Assembly: GCA_964392465.1 (NCBI GenBank)
Contig: CAYMPC010000002.1
Location: 1 to 64,000 of the forward strand
Direction of reading: 5' to 3'
From: JAAXVZ01 sp964392465
Lineage (GTDB): Archaea; Nanobdellota; Nanobdellia; Woesearchaeales; GW2011-AR15
Length of the DNA: 64,000 nucleotides
The position numbers were made by a program, and so were the translations under genes. Every line of letters starts with the position of its first letter. Position 1 is the stretch's first letter. The notes under the pieces are model-generated. The model was not told the DNA's origin and made no database searches. It was given only the letters and a program-made list of their open reading frames with translations. This document shows positions 52,701-61,900 of this stretch, piece by piece.

Positions 52701-53730
52701 TCCAAATAACTATAATACCACTACATTGAGTATGACAGCAGGAACACATTATTGGAATGTAACTTGTGTAGATTTTGCAGGTAATGTTAATACAAGCGAG
52801 ACAAGATATTTCATTATTCCTCTGCCAGATTTGAAGATTACTGCTTTAGATATTAATTTCAATAATAGCATTCCAGAGGAAAGGACAAATATTACAATTA
52901 ATGCAACAATATATAATATAGGCGAGACAAATGCATATAATGTAACAATACAGTTTTTTGATGGGCATTACAGTAATGGAACACAGATAAACGGAAATCT
53001 TACTTATAATATAAGTTCAGGTTCAAACATTACTGTGAACTTATCTTGGTATGTGAACTCAACAGGCAATCATTATATTTATGTAGTAGTTGATCCTCCA
53101 ATAGAAACAAATGGTTCTATATTGGAATCAAATGAATCCAATAATTATGCTTATAAATTTATAATGATTGGAAGCTATAATGTTGTTTATGGTAATCTGT
53201 CTGGATTCTTGAATCTAAAGGATATCACTAATAGAACATTGTATCAATGGGACATTTCAGAATATAATGGTTCAAGGATATATGCAATTGATTATGACAG
53301 TAATGTAGAGTGGCAGGAGCTTCAAGCAATTTCAATGGATATAAATGATGCTTATATCTCAAATGATTTCAGTGAAATAGATATAGCATTAAAAATGGAA
53401 AATAACACAGATTCCATAAATTCAACATGGACATTAAACAATAACCCAGTAGTTACAAAGGATTATATTATTTTTAAAGAAAAAATACAAAATGTGCCTT
53501 TAACCAATTCGACAAATACTTCTAATTTTATGACAGGGATATTATGGGATAAATCAGATGGAAATAATCAGTATAATGGTAGTCAAGACTTAGTATTTTT
53601 TACAACAGTAAATGTAAACCAGACAGGTATCTATGGAAATTATGATTATGAACTTAAGATCCCTTCAAATCTACGATTTTACAAAGGATCAAATACAATT
53701 ACAGTTGCTCTATATACAGAGTTGAATTAA
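40786..53730 (+). CDS. Giant Ig-repeat surface protein (4,314 residues)
   Basis: An exported protein with an N-terminal anchor or signal (~12-33) and no C-terminal membrane segment. It starts with two Ig-like modules ending FYVxD. A surface module with AIDPSKLEFSTG and FKCKEWNFTEQKCYGEW follows (~360-425), then an MG-like domain (~430-530), a Cys-rich module (~645-820) and a lectin-like module (~1247-1395). From ~828 there are about 23 Ig-like repeats of 90-100 residues; 20 carry a W-N-x-x-C strand such as YWNVTCTD. Two CARDB-like domains (~3338 and ~4011) precede a ~185-residue C-terminal module (from ~4128) shared with the 2,214-residue protein. N-glycosylation sequons are very frequent. 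I infer an adhesin, stalk or S-layer-like protein. Confidence 0.85.
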   Translation: MNQTIKKRITGIFSILLLLIIFGVSLFIIYASDTESAYISLNKKQLFLEEILEVSLTFPTLDNITVDLFTPTSVYRYPYPSSTFRYKVNDIGTYRINVYNNRVLVASETFYVIEDPIIDNDTGGFDELGKEDIIDFFSLSKPSYNLGEEVIIIFNENHFSKSFKLSINSENQNLNYMNDLTNPTKFIPRKRGEYEVLVYDEGALLENETFYVLDITKPNNQTSQEEPLVLNNTNNISANNDKEIKNISAETNQLNEYTDSTVFNLFSPEGINFQIKNSKGYYLYTNLILNSVETGIKNLKLTTLSYLNLSKGKYNVEVYPELAGIKTITFKELNYQGEFELGLEELSGVKVGKQVPKKAYAIDPSKLEFSTGSLEVEAKGDILFKCKEWNFTEQKCYGEWELIRTITPGEIYALEINSADPAYAEVGLASINTEKSLYYPGETAKLTIVALDNEGYLVSNAYVALEIKDPLGNSTFLTTLEGNITEMERGIYEAYYNINEIEGNYTLFVSVIGNNVNNTMYSYFSVLDYYEFDILRNTPVTTDPWQSPFITQINILDLIDNKSYYNFTEILPSSFTITNGSYSEIIQQENYTLLKWYNLSNRSYIEYTAQPPLITPELYTLRSFIEYNGSVFTEARPWYLAVDPIIYSQVCAGQDNANGQDTYSATGCDGSYPGACGAGGDLLSCDDDQSEIHTASNNDRWAGVRINSYNSSMNDCLSITKVELCYEWWRTVGYDVARIAVDRDDWASPTTISSTVPGTTANPGVTCIEITSSEAWTCSNFDGTGTAAQAVAQLQRDGTSTSPPTARTVYIDLLYFNLTYQGDNSPNVTLNTPAAYYYNNTNNPANITFNCSIKDDIRSQNISLYITNSANTSFSYNQSCDITTQNGSCVWSLLLSNGEYRWNCLGYDNRSQSDWGDANRSIVVAAAGVDDFPTVSLTSPVDYFNSTSTTVQLTCLAEDTTDLYNISLYTNITGSFDLTDYITLDGGPNTSYLSVFTLSSIPNGTTFIWNCLVYDNSTLGQFAWASANRTVSIKENPIPLVYLFSPEDETTQTETTINFNCSATDDEDISSLALYSNRTGSFGLEQVVTFTGNSDTNVNYIFTQSGFSDTKGYVWNCKAIDNESNEVFYYTNYSFNVVLGAPNVTLNTPADESYDLDGNVALDCSAVDDQDIVSISLYHDLSGTMALNQTVYFPGTSDTSATVLFNLTGLSYGTRFKWTCSAEDNSSLVSYAAENRSLKIVNLYNLFAEKGEGTWTSPSNAAGKPDEVTANELLNTEYILRVYNFSGVPTQGTLLETYFSLSWYTASTGGNDLLRLSYSTTNSTYYNLTGIIYDKDTAKYANKVSSLTNQSYQITGTLTTADLSSLYLRVEGDQVTSPDYNTAYIDSIFLSIMFDYLPSPYAITKTPSAVYQNTYVDFYSNWTDDFYLGCYIFSINQTGVWQNSSCIPFLPGAWDERANYSMQITALPGTNVQWRFYANDSRSQWNSTTIQSFVVVDPNDIIKPTISNEQVQPLTNSSGSIFNISAIITDNYQVDRAYVELTNPNGQTTNYSMSSNGDLYYYYYQGWIGGNYSFRIIAFDSVNNSNYSSTYPIFNVTPVITTNYIYYERGDIVPIIGKGYSSLNNVTLNIFRANGTLMSGYPINISSNLTGGFLTSWLIPSSLAEKLDNYTIEGNDTYRNYLKNSTEIVVVVKSDDSNKYDNNYPTGTSVLTQLNQSDDITTTIVSRGTVAYIDLIYQDLILYGYTLDDLILYVEHEDYDTTSDPLVVQYYDGTTYQTATCGNIPFSSTNLLGACNLTPDLAAIPDKNDIRIRLTDNNAGVSGSDFSKIDIAYLDIEFSISNTLSVDILEPTNELTLVDYTDSVYNKAYGGSTADIVTNTQMMGTESSDYTKLESSDNTRWQSTATTSGHHVYQSFYMYTNIPESDITSIDVTWEGYMTKNGVNAEDIRIFAWDYTAGEYVDLNGEVAITGSTVDQTLAFTLPGIVDDYINSTGYLNILVQSATDLQGAPQVRLDSFTDYIKLDIYSIKTISGYQDINISAVDGDGVQSCTINFINSSNFKYNDIYTNKLSDFFFYNLTDTSDYSDGIYNLTANCTDGTEIKYDSVLVRIYNVAPLVELMYPYEGLNFTINNINFTWNASQETGNPTCNLYIDNKLNVSGIVSTNKQNTTQIVYNLPDGNHNWSVSCTNLAGVVGYSEMRNFTVDTLAPVITLNYPIESQNISTPNITFNYTPIDTNILNCSIYINGIYNNSNTSVIPNRQTSFYVTNLLAGKYNWTVYCTDRYSQTGQSTVNNFTIDLDNPRIILTLPIPGQLFLGGLVQFNYTAYDDIDLYLSCNIMVNNFNEFTGLSSPNATPVVQSKEINSGLKYWNVTCTDDSGRQNTSETWNFTVSGPPTVTPIYPANMTSLNEENITFIYFADDTDGIKNCSLYLNNQWNQTNVTIYTGEYNNFTINTMAETYYNWSMQCYDNLSVSTTSGLYKFTLDRTPPIVYMYAPYEGSFYEDGDLTFNFSVIDNLDSSLTCTIFIDDIARTASNTDFAAQNGTIQTRIEIDIPGGDHYWYAACTDDSGLSYYADAVNFQIGGLPTVTPISPGDNTYHIGNVSFVYFAYDSDNIQECSLYINGEYNRTNTTIFNNDYNNFSLYNLEEQYLNWSVNCTDTLGLSTMSLVYWLTIDNTPPIVTLVSPNGTSSTSTTQIFNFSIIENTMSSLTCDIFVNGTNVDPGFTATNGSNTRTVPGLNYGTSFWNVTCTDGALLLGVSQTYNFTITETPIITLLNPPDDSVDIDGNVIFRFQVDNNNILNCSLYLNGQLNNSIYPPDIIPYGESIIQVNGLQEQLLNWTVGCINDDYIEANATNGPWRLHVDWNSPNVSLNNPVNSANISLSTITFNFTAFDNVDDVLLCNLTINGTINQTNISSQNGQPTTTTVTGFGPGIYFWNVTCTDGYFANTSETYYFNVSAIPTIELVSPEPDYKDRDGDIIFTYIPSTIDELGFLQCRLYIDDLLYNLNSSLTAEDNGIELSFTNTSIPEGDHTWKINCTDFGGYTGNSEYRNFTVDLVDPTVYLTYPNNIILNSSFNFNFTAIDNVALNLVCLLTNNNTEYTGITAINNTPYLYPISGLTDGLFYWNVTCNDTAGRTNTSLTYNYTVAEKPTVSLISPINHNRTTQTDFNFTYIPNDNSGVLQNCSLIINGNQNTTNYTIYPNNQNNFSASNFIDGEYNWTIECYDPSGNKGNYTPAYQLIVDLMGPNISMIFPTEGGTYNFEDINFTWVATDTWATNLMCNITLDGKLNTTNITTLSGQITNYTIYNLPQGEHNWTLDCWDDLNNPSTSDTINFTVNAPDLTLNASHIIFNNTNPDENETITINATIYNIGGATAYNVPVEFWDGIPEEGGSRINGIQTISSLIASASTTVNVSWNISLGMHNIYVIINYTGVELNKSNNNATVNVSVLHALINSPLNETWTNETQIEFNFTMWDYTDNLINYSIIVDGIPNGQTGNSTSSISKLLNVTLIEGMHYVSVRATDYLSRIKDSPAILLYIDQTPPKGRFETPDEWWFNDASPEIFFNITDNLAQILNYSLYVNESLENSSTIINGTSKSINLTDKINSTYILTLNSTDLALNKNSTSIRIYIDTVEPTIELLYPVDFDFFTTNTTQLNFSVNDNLDPYIGCNITLDNQVNLSYINASRQQTINTTIYNLNEGTHYWNVTCWDGGLSSNINNINTSETRSFNVYIPPIITLISPENNNWTNIENVTFFYTVSDTTGIENCSLILNNEIITTNTTIFNNALNNFTVFDMYGIYNWSIQCYDNTSMRMYARTENRTLYVDTIAPEPYIETLDNTWFNVPNPTIYYNITDNLDLQINYTFYANGTANVNGTVQNSTSSSRQLFGLGNGTYILVLEALDDAYNRRNSTSISINIDTVAPTITLISPEQANSTIDTNIFFNFTANDNLASSLICNLTIDNINRETFNVTPNNYNTTTLSMTAGTHYWNVTCVDFAGNVNTSETRYFIIPLPDLKITALDINFNNSIPEERTNITINATIYNIGETNAYNVTIQFFDGHYSNGTQINGNLTYNISSGSNITVNLSWYVNSTGNHYIYVVVDPPIETNGSILESNESNNYAYKFIMIGSYNVVYGNLSGFLNLKDITNRTLYQWDISEYNGSRIYAIDYDSNVEWQELQAISMDINDAYISNDFSEIDIALKMENNTDSINSTWTLNNNPVVTKDYIIFKEKIQNVPLTNSTNTSNFMTGILWDKSDGNNQYNGSQDLVFFTTVNVNQTGIYGNYDYELKIPSNLRFYKGSNTITVALYTELN
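43261..44236 (+). repeat. 28-bp exact repeat within the giant gene
   Basis: The 28 bases at 43261-43288 recur exactly at 44209-44236. Both encode the start of an Ig-like module (PNVTLNTPA). Exact identity over this length, amid repeats that otherwise match only at protein level, points to recent duplication or gene conversion between modules. Confidence 0.7.
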
Positions 53731-53731
53731 A

Positions 53732-55951
53732 ATGAAAAAAGAGGAAAAAAAAAGAGTTATGGAAAATAGACAAATAAAAAAGAAAGTAGTATTGTCTTTT
53801 TTATTGTATATTCTGCTCTTATTGTTTATAGATAAGTGTTATGCCCAAGAATGCAATAATAATAACACACCAGTTATAAAATATTTTTCAAAATTTGAAC
53901 TAAATGAAGGTGAGCCTTTTGAATATAAGTTTGATATACTAAATCAGTTGACAAATGAATTGGGAGAAATAAGCTTTTCATTAATACCTATAAATGCAAC
54001 ACCAGCGGCTATAAAAAATATAAGTATAGACAAAATATCAGGACTATTAAAATTCAAACCAGCAAATGAAGAAAAAGGAATCCAGACTTTTTTTGTTATT
54101 GCTACAACTTCTCAAGGATGTTATGATATTAAAAAAATAGAATTAATAATTTATGATAAGCCCAAAATATTAAATATCTCTCCTTCAAAAAGTTATATTG
54201 AAGTTGATGAGACAGACTATTTGAGATTTAGTATAAATGCTACTACTTCCTTACCTAATAACAACTTATTAATTGAATGGTATCATAACAATAAGAAAGT
54301 AAAAACATCATCTAACTTTTTTACTTTATTCACAAATTTTTCAGATAGCGGAAAGCATTATATTGAAGTTGTCGTATCTGATTTAAGAGGTCTTAATTCG
54401 TCTTTTGAATGGGAGATAAATATAAAAAACATAAACAGGCCACCTTATCTAAAATATAACTTCCCAGATTTTGTTCTCACAAACGAAACAAAAGGAGAGC
54501 TATTTAATATTAACAATTATATATATGACCCTGATTTAGATAAATTAAAGTTTGAAGCTTTTTTTGTTGAAGAATTTAATCCAGAAATAATAAAAAACCA
54601 ATCTAAAGTATTTGATATCTTCATAGATAAATTTGGTTCTTTTTACATCTCTCCCCAAATTAATATTTATCTTAAAGAGTATGTTAGGATAAATGCATCA
54701 GATTCTGAGAATTATAGTATTTTAAGCAATCCGTTTATGTTGAAGCTTGCTAGCAGCGAAAATATAACTGTTTTGTTTATAAATTATTCAAAAAAAGAGG
54801 AATGTAAAGTTGAAATTCAATGTAGAGAATGGTCTTTATGTTTGCCTACAAATATAAGAACAAGGGAATGTTTTGATATAAATGATTGTAATGGAGAAAA
54901 CAAATCACTTTTGGAATCAGAAAAATGTGAATATAATGCTACGTGTTTTGATAAGATAAAAAACCAAAACGAAGAAGGAGTTGATTGTGGAGGGGTATGT
55001 GATCCTTGTCCTACATGTGAGGATGAGATTTTAAATCAGGGTGAAGAAGGAGTTGATTGTGGAGGTCCATGTTCTCCTTGTCCAAGTTGTAATGATGGCA
55101 TTTTAAACCAAGATGAGACAGATATTGATTGTGGAGGAAAATGTTCTTTGTGTGATTCTGGGAAAAGTTGTCTTCTTCATAAAGATTGTATAAGCTTTAA
55201 TTGCATTAACAGTATTTGTGCTCTTGCAACCTGCGATGATTCTAAAAAAAATCAGGGAGAAGAAAAAGTTGATTGCGGAGGTCCATGTTCTCTTTGTCCA
55301 ACATGTAATGACAAAATTCAAAATCAAGGAGAAGAAGGAGTTGATTGCGGAGGTCCATGTAAACCCTGCCCAAGCTGTTTTGATAAAATAAAAAACCAGG
55401 GAGAAACGTTTGTTGATTGCGGAGGTCCATGTAAACAGTGTGGAATCATAAAATTTTTTGGAGATAATAAATTGTATTTGTTTTTGTCAGGATTATTTAT
55501 TATTTTTATTGTCGCAATTGTCTTTGTAAAGTTAGTGTATTTTAGGAATGAGCTAATTTCAATCTCAAATTTATCAAAATTCTTCAAGTTTTTGCCTGCA
55601 ACACTCCCTGATAATTATCAAGAGATAATTATAAAGACTATTAATCAATTAAATGAAACAAAACAAAAGGCATATAACTCAGAAGACAAACAAAAGATAG
55701 TTACAGATCTAAATAATATAATCAATTCTTTTTTTAGTCAGTTATTTGAGATTGAAGGCACATTTTCAAAAGGCAGTTTAAAAGCAACAATTAGGCAGAA
55801 AATAAAAAACCCTTTTTTATTGGAGCTTTTTATGAAAGTTTATACTTTCTCACTAAATGTTAATCCAGAAACACCACTTTTCAAAATTGATTTTATCCAA
55901 AAAGTAGATGAGCTGATAAAAATAATAAATCTAATAAGAGAAACTATATGA
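53732..55951 (+). CDS. Cys-rich membrane protein with DCGGxC repeats
   Basis: 739 residues. A signal/anchor (VVLSFLLYILLLLFIDKCYA) precedes cadherin/Ig-like beta modules (~45-340). A thrombospondin-like CREWSLC-x-TRECFDINDC segment follows (~352-392), then six ~25-residue repeats of the form C-D-x-I-x-NQGEEGVDCGGPC-x-x-C (~405-570). After a membrane segment (~581-604) there is a 135-residue helical cytoplasmic domain. It starts 1 nt after the giant gene's stop and overlaps the next by 4 nt. The single-span layout with a cytoplasmic domain suggests it links the exported giants to the interior machinery. Confidence 0.85.
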   Translation: MKKEEKKRVMENRQIKKKVVLSFLLYILLLLFIDKCYAQECNNNNTPVIKYFSKFELNEGEPFEYKFDILNQLTNELGEISFSLIPINATPAAIKNISIDKISGLLKFKPANEEKGIQTFFVIATTSQGCYDIKKIELIIYDKPKILNISPSKSYIEVDETDYLRFSINATTSLPNNNLLIEWYHNNKKVKTSSNFFTLFTNFSDSGKHYIEVVVSDLRGLNSSFEWEINIKNINRPPYLKYNFPDFVLTNETKGELFNINNYIYDPDLDKLKFEAFFVEEFNPEIIKNQSKVFDIFIDKFGSFYISPQINIYLKEYVRINASDSENYSILSNPFMLKLASSENITVLFINYSKKEECKVEIQCREWSLCLPTNIRTRECFDINDCNGENKSLLESEKCEYNATCFDKIKNQNEEGVDCGGVCDPCPTCEDEILNQGEEGVDCGGPCSPCPSCNDGILNQDETDIDCGGKCSLCDSGKSCLLHKDCISFNCINSICALATCDDSKKNQGEEKVDCGGPCSLCPTCNDKIQNQGEEGVDCGGPCKPCPSCFDKIKNQGETFVDCGGPCKQCGIIKFFGDNKLYLFLSGLFIIFIVAIVFVKLVYFRNELISISNLSKFFKFLPATLPDNYQEIIIKTINQLNETKQKAYNSEDKQKIVTDLNNIINSFFSQLFEIEGTFSKGSLKATIRQKIKNPFLLELFMKVYTFSLNVNPETPLFKIDFIQKVDELIKIINLIRETI
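54944..55441 (+). repeat. Six tandem Cys-rich 75-105 nt repeats
   Basis: Six copies encode C-D-x-x-x-NQ-x-E-x-x-x-DCGG-x-C-x-x-C. Copies 1, 2 and 5 keep GAAGGAGTTGATTG almost unchanged, so parts have been homogenised recently. Copies 3 and 4 are separated by a short insert (SGKSCLLHKDC). Six cysteine-bearing units would form a rigid disulphide-bonded stalk. Confidence 0.8.
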
Positions 55952-58900
55952 GCAATAACTTTATTCACAAAAATAGGAAAATATATACAAAAGTTCTTCT
56001 AATTAATTTTATTTTGCTTTTATCTTTTATTATTGTAAAAGGAGAGTTTCTCTACTTGGAAAAAACAGAATTTACAATTGGAGAAACAGTTTCTATAATT
56101 ACACAAGGGCCGCTTGAGACAGCATCTCTTGAGATATTGTCTCCTTCTAATATCTATAGATATCTAGGTGTGCCTCAGACAGAATTGAAGTTTGTTCCAA
56201 AGGAAATTGGCAATTATGAAATAAGACTTAGTGATCAAAATGGAATTGTTCTTCAGTCACTTTTTTTTACTGTTTCCGATATAACTTCTGCAACTGACTT
56301 AAATTTTACCTTAACTGAAAAAGAACAGCCAACTATTTTAATAAAAAACAGCTTTAATCAAGAATTGATTACAGATTATTTGATATATAATCAATCAGAG
56401 GAGATTATTTTTTCATCAGAAACATTGGGAGCATTTGAAACAACAGAAACACTTTCTTCTTTGATATTTTCTCAGCAAAAATATGATCTTGAATTGATTA
56501 TGAATAGAACAAGTGTTAAAAATATGATTTTTTACAATATTACTTTTGATCAAACCTTTGAATTAGGGTTTGAAGAAATGCCTAATGAATCTGTTTCTAA
56601 TTATTTTTTGAGCAATGAAAGAATAAGGCGCATTGATAAAGTATATGCAATTGATCCTACTAAGATAAAATTTGATTCTGCTGTAATTACTTTTATTGCA
56701 AGTGGTAATGAGCTCTATAAATGCAAAGACTATAATTTTACCAATAGGACTTGCTACGGAGAGCATGTAAAAATAATGGACATGATTCCCGGTATGGAAT
56801 ATAATTTTACCTTAACTCCAGAAGACCCTCAATATACAGAGACAACAAGCAATACAGCAGGATGTAGTTGTACAAATACATGCACAACAGGAACAGGAGG
56901 AGCCTCAAGTTGCACAGCATCATGCAATGATTATTGTGACATCAATTTTACAATACCTTCAGGAGCTATTTCAGGATGGCTTGAGAAAGTTAGTTATAGT
57001 GTTACAGTTACTTTGTCAGGAACAGGAACTTCTGTTAGTGCCCTTCACGAAGGTAGGCTTGATAAAGATGAAATAATTAATAGTGGAAATGATGTACAAA
57101 TAGGAACATCGACAATTTCTACTAAAGCAACCAATAATATTGTTTTTGAAAATATTAATATGCCAGACCCTTATGTCTCAACTTCTTTTGATGAGACAAA
57201 CTGCACTTGGTCAAATGGATATTGTACCTGGAAGCCATTTTTATCTTCTTCTTATACATGTACAGGAAACAGAAGAACTTGCATAACTACAATTTCTTTA
57301 ACTTTGATTAATTACACTTGGAACTATACAGTAGATACTATTAATCCAACAATATCCTTTGGCAATCCTGCCAATAATAGCTTTATCAATACAAATTCAA
57401 ATCTTTTTTTCTACACTCCAAACGATAATCTCGATTTAAAAAATTGTTCTATTTATCTAAATGGAGTTTTAAACCAAACAAACACTACCTTGACAAAAGG
57501 GGCTGAGACAACATTGTATGTAACAAATATGAACGATGGATATTATTCATGGTATATCTTATGTTATGACACCAATCTTAATTCAAACACAAGCGGAACA
57601 AGATATCTTACAATAGATACAATTGCGCCTTCTGTCTCTTATATATGGCCAACTCCATATAATCAATCTTATTTGCAGGTTAATTATTTAGTTGTTAATG
57701 TAAGTCATATAGAATCAAATCCTGATAAACTAATCTTTAACTGGAATAAAAGCATTACAACTCAACCTTACACAGGTAGCTTTACTAATATAAGTAAAAT
57801 AGGTTTATCTGAGGGTTTATACTATTATAATTTAAGTATTAATGATAGCGCCTCTAATACAAATGCAACAGGCACTTATTGGGTTGTTATAGATACAATA
57901 AATCCGCAAGTCTCTTTAAATGAGCCATTAAATAATAATTGGATAAATTATAACACAAGTATTAGATTTAATTTTACGCCGACAGACACTAATATCCAAA
58001 ATTGCACATTATATGGGAATTTTACAGGGACAGGATTATTTGAAAAAAATGAAACAAATCTCAATCCAGTCTCTGGAATTAAAAACAATTTCAACACTAT
58101 AAATATCAAGGACGGAATTTATGTATGGAATGTGTTGTGCTATGATAAATCCGGAAGGAGCGCATGGGCAATTTCAAATTATACATTAAAAGTTGATGCA
58201 AGCATTCCACTAGTAACTTTATTAGAGCCATATAACAATACTTTATGGAATGAATCAAGTACTGTGATGTTCAACTATACTGTAACAGATAGTTCAAATA
58301 TAATTAATAATTGTACCTTGGAAGTTAAATCTAATATTACAACTTTGTATTTTGAAGATACAAGTATAGAAACAGTAATAAAACAAAATTTTACAGTTGA
58401 ATTGTCTAACAACAAATTCAATTGGACAATATTATGCACAGATGTAGCTGGAAACACAAACAGTATCTATCCAGGGTATTATAATCTTACTGTTGCAGTT
58501 GGAGAAGACACAGTTGGACCAAATATAGTTTTAGAGAGCCCACAAAATTCTAATTGGACAAATATAAATAACATTACACTTATTTATACACCTACAGACA
58601 ATTCTCTTATAAATAATTGCTCTCTCTATGTAAATGATGTCTATAACCAAACAGACATAGAAGTAGAAAATGAAGTTTCTAATTTCTTTGTATTGAATAA
58701 GACAAAAGAAGGTATATATTCTTGGTATATCAATTGCACTGATAATTCAACAAATAAGAACAACAGAAAATCACAAGACACATGGACTTTTATAGTTGAT
58801 CAAAGCAATCCATCACTATATCTTGTATCCCCTATTAATTTTTTTAATACAACAAATTTGAATATTAATTTTACCTGGCTTTTAATTGACTTATTTTCTC

Positions 58901-61900
58901 AAAATATGTACTGCGATTTAATTGTTAACAATTCATTAGAGGCATCTTTAAAATTAACACAAAATAACACTTATACAAATCAGACAGCTTACTTGACAAA
59001 CGATGGAGTATATTATTGGAATGTTACATGCAGAGATGAAGCATACAATTATAATGTTTCACAGACAAGAGCTTTTACAATAGATAGTACAATCCCTTAT
59101 ATTGATCTTATTCTACCTGAAAACGGAAATACAAGTACAACAGGAGATATTACTTTTTATCATATCCCTAGTGATAATACAAGCGGCTTAAATAATTGTA
59201 TTTTATATCTTAATGGACTTGAAGAAAATTCTTCTTTTGTATTACTTAATAATCAGCAAAACAATTTTACAAAAATAAATTTGGTTTCAGGAAATTATAA
59301 TTGGCAGGTTAACTGCACAGATAAACTTGGTAATAAGGGTTATTCAGAAACAAGGACTTTTTCTGTTGATAATATAGCACCAAAAACAAACAGTTATCAA
59401 GCAATACCTACAACAGCAGATCTCTCCCAAAGCGTAAATATCTTTGTAAATGTTACAGATAATTCTGGATTAAACATAGTTATAGCACAGATAATGAAAC
59501 CTAGTGGTGCAACTACTAATTACACAATGACATTATATTCAACAGATATATATAATTTAACTTATATAGATACAACAGAAAGAGGTACTTATACAGTTAA
59601 TATTTTCTCTAACGATACTTATGGAAATTTGAATATCTCAAAAAATTATTATTTTTATGTAAGCGCAGGAATCTTTGTCAACAAAATATACTTTGATAGG
59701 GGAGAAACAGTATATATAACAGGAGGGGGTTTTGATCCAGGAGATAATATAACACTAAATATAACAGATAAATATGGGATAACTGCACTTAATTCTCCAA
59801 TAAAAGATATTATTGTGAACTCAACAGGCGGATTTGCTACAACATGGAATATAAGTACAGCAAATGGCCAAGCAACAGGAAACTATACAATTTTAGGTTA
59901 TGATGTTAATTCTCCAGGACAAGCAGGAACAAATTATGCTTATCTAGTTAGAAGGTTGACAGCAGCAAATCTTGATGATAAAAATACAGCAGGATTAGTT
60001 GTTAATTCTTTAGTAAATGAATCAGATACACAATATTCAACAATAGTTCCTGGAGCAGGAATTGATCTTTTAAATTTCACTTGGGTTAATATTGTTCCAG
60101 ATAATCAAGTTATTTCTGATGTAAGATTTTACATGCAGCATTATGAGACAGCACAATATAATGTATATCTTGAGTGGTATAATTCTTCAAATGGAGTATG
60201 GACAAGGGTCTGTACTATTCTGACGACGGCAACCGAAAAAATTGATACATGCGATTTAAATGATGAAGTTAAGACTTCTTCTGAAGCAAACTATCTTCAA
60301 TTAAGATTAACTGATAATAATGGTCTTGGAGCATCAACAGGAAACTGGGTTAATTTGAATTTTGCTTATTTAGAAGTAACCTTTACAACCCTTACTCTTG
60401 ATAAAGAGAGTTATGTTCAGGGAGAAAAAGTTAATATTTCAGGAAGCAGGTGGCCGGTAAACACAGAACTTACATTAAATATTAGTAAAACAGATAGCAC
60501 AACAGATCAACAAACAACAACAACAGATGCAAACGGAAATTTTAATTCAATCTATAATATCAGTTATGGTGCTCCTCTTGGCAGATTCAACATAACTGTT
60601 TTTGTAACAACAAACCCAGATGATACAGAGGAGACCTATTTCTATGTAGTAAAAAGAAATTCTTCAATTGCAACAGATAAGTTATATTACGGCAGAGCTG
60701 AAACAGTAAATATTACAGGAAGGGGATTTTCTCCTGATGCCAACATTACTATTTTGATTTATGACGCGCAAAATTTTTTGAGATTGAATACAAGCGTTAT
60801 TTCTGATAATATACCTAATGGAACCATGGAATACTTATGGTCAATTCCTTATGCTTATAGCGGCTATTATGGAAAACACACTATAATAGTAAACGATAAA
60901 TTATACCCTAACTTAAACGGAACTGCAAATATTACGGTTGGTATACTAACAACAAATTCTACAAAATTAGAAAACTCGATTTTATCTGATGAAACCTCAA
61001 AAGTAAATCAATCAGACAATATAACTGCCAGTCTTGCTGTATATAATGGTGTTGAAGATTATATGAGTTTTAATTTTTTGGACGCAAGCACTTCAAATTA
61101 TGTACTCTCGAATTTCACATTCTATATTCAACATAATGAAGTACAAAACTATGATCTTGTTTTAGAATGGTGGAATGATACATCTTGGGTGGATGTATGT
61201 AGGATAACCTACTCTATAGATAAAAAGATTGATTCTTGCGATTTATTGCCTCTTATTGAAAGAACCCCAAGAACAGCAAATCTCACTTTAAAGATTACAG
61301 ACAACCAGAGTAATTTAGGTGTTTCAGGGAATATATGGACATATATAGATTATGTTTATTTAGTGTCCTGGGCAGATCCAGATTTTATAAACCCTAAAGT
61401 AAATATATACTCTCCTTCAATTGATTCGATATATAATTATAGCCAAAGTGTTCCAATAGTAGTAAATATTTCTGAAAATGTAGAAATAGATACAGTTTAT
61501 GCCTTATTAGAGTGGTCTTCTGGCTCTGAAATTATTCTTTTGACTCCTTTAAATATCAATTACTTCGGAGAGGGAATATATGAAGGATTTTTTACTAATA
61601 CAAAACAGCTGGACTATTTTAATGTGACAATATTTGCTAATGATACAACAGGGAATTATAATGACACAGAAAAAACAAATTTCTCAATACAATCCCCAGA
61701 TTTGACATCAAATTCAAGTTACATTTTCTTCTCCAATGAGAACCCTGTTGAAAATGAAAACATTACATTAAATATTACACTCTTTAATAGAGGTAATTAT
61801 GTAGCAGGGCAATTTACAGTTAGGTTTTTTGAGGGAGATTATACTTTTGAAAAACAAATAGGAGAAGATATAATAATTTCAAGCCTGAATTCTGGTGAAA

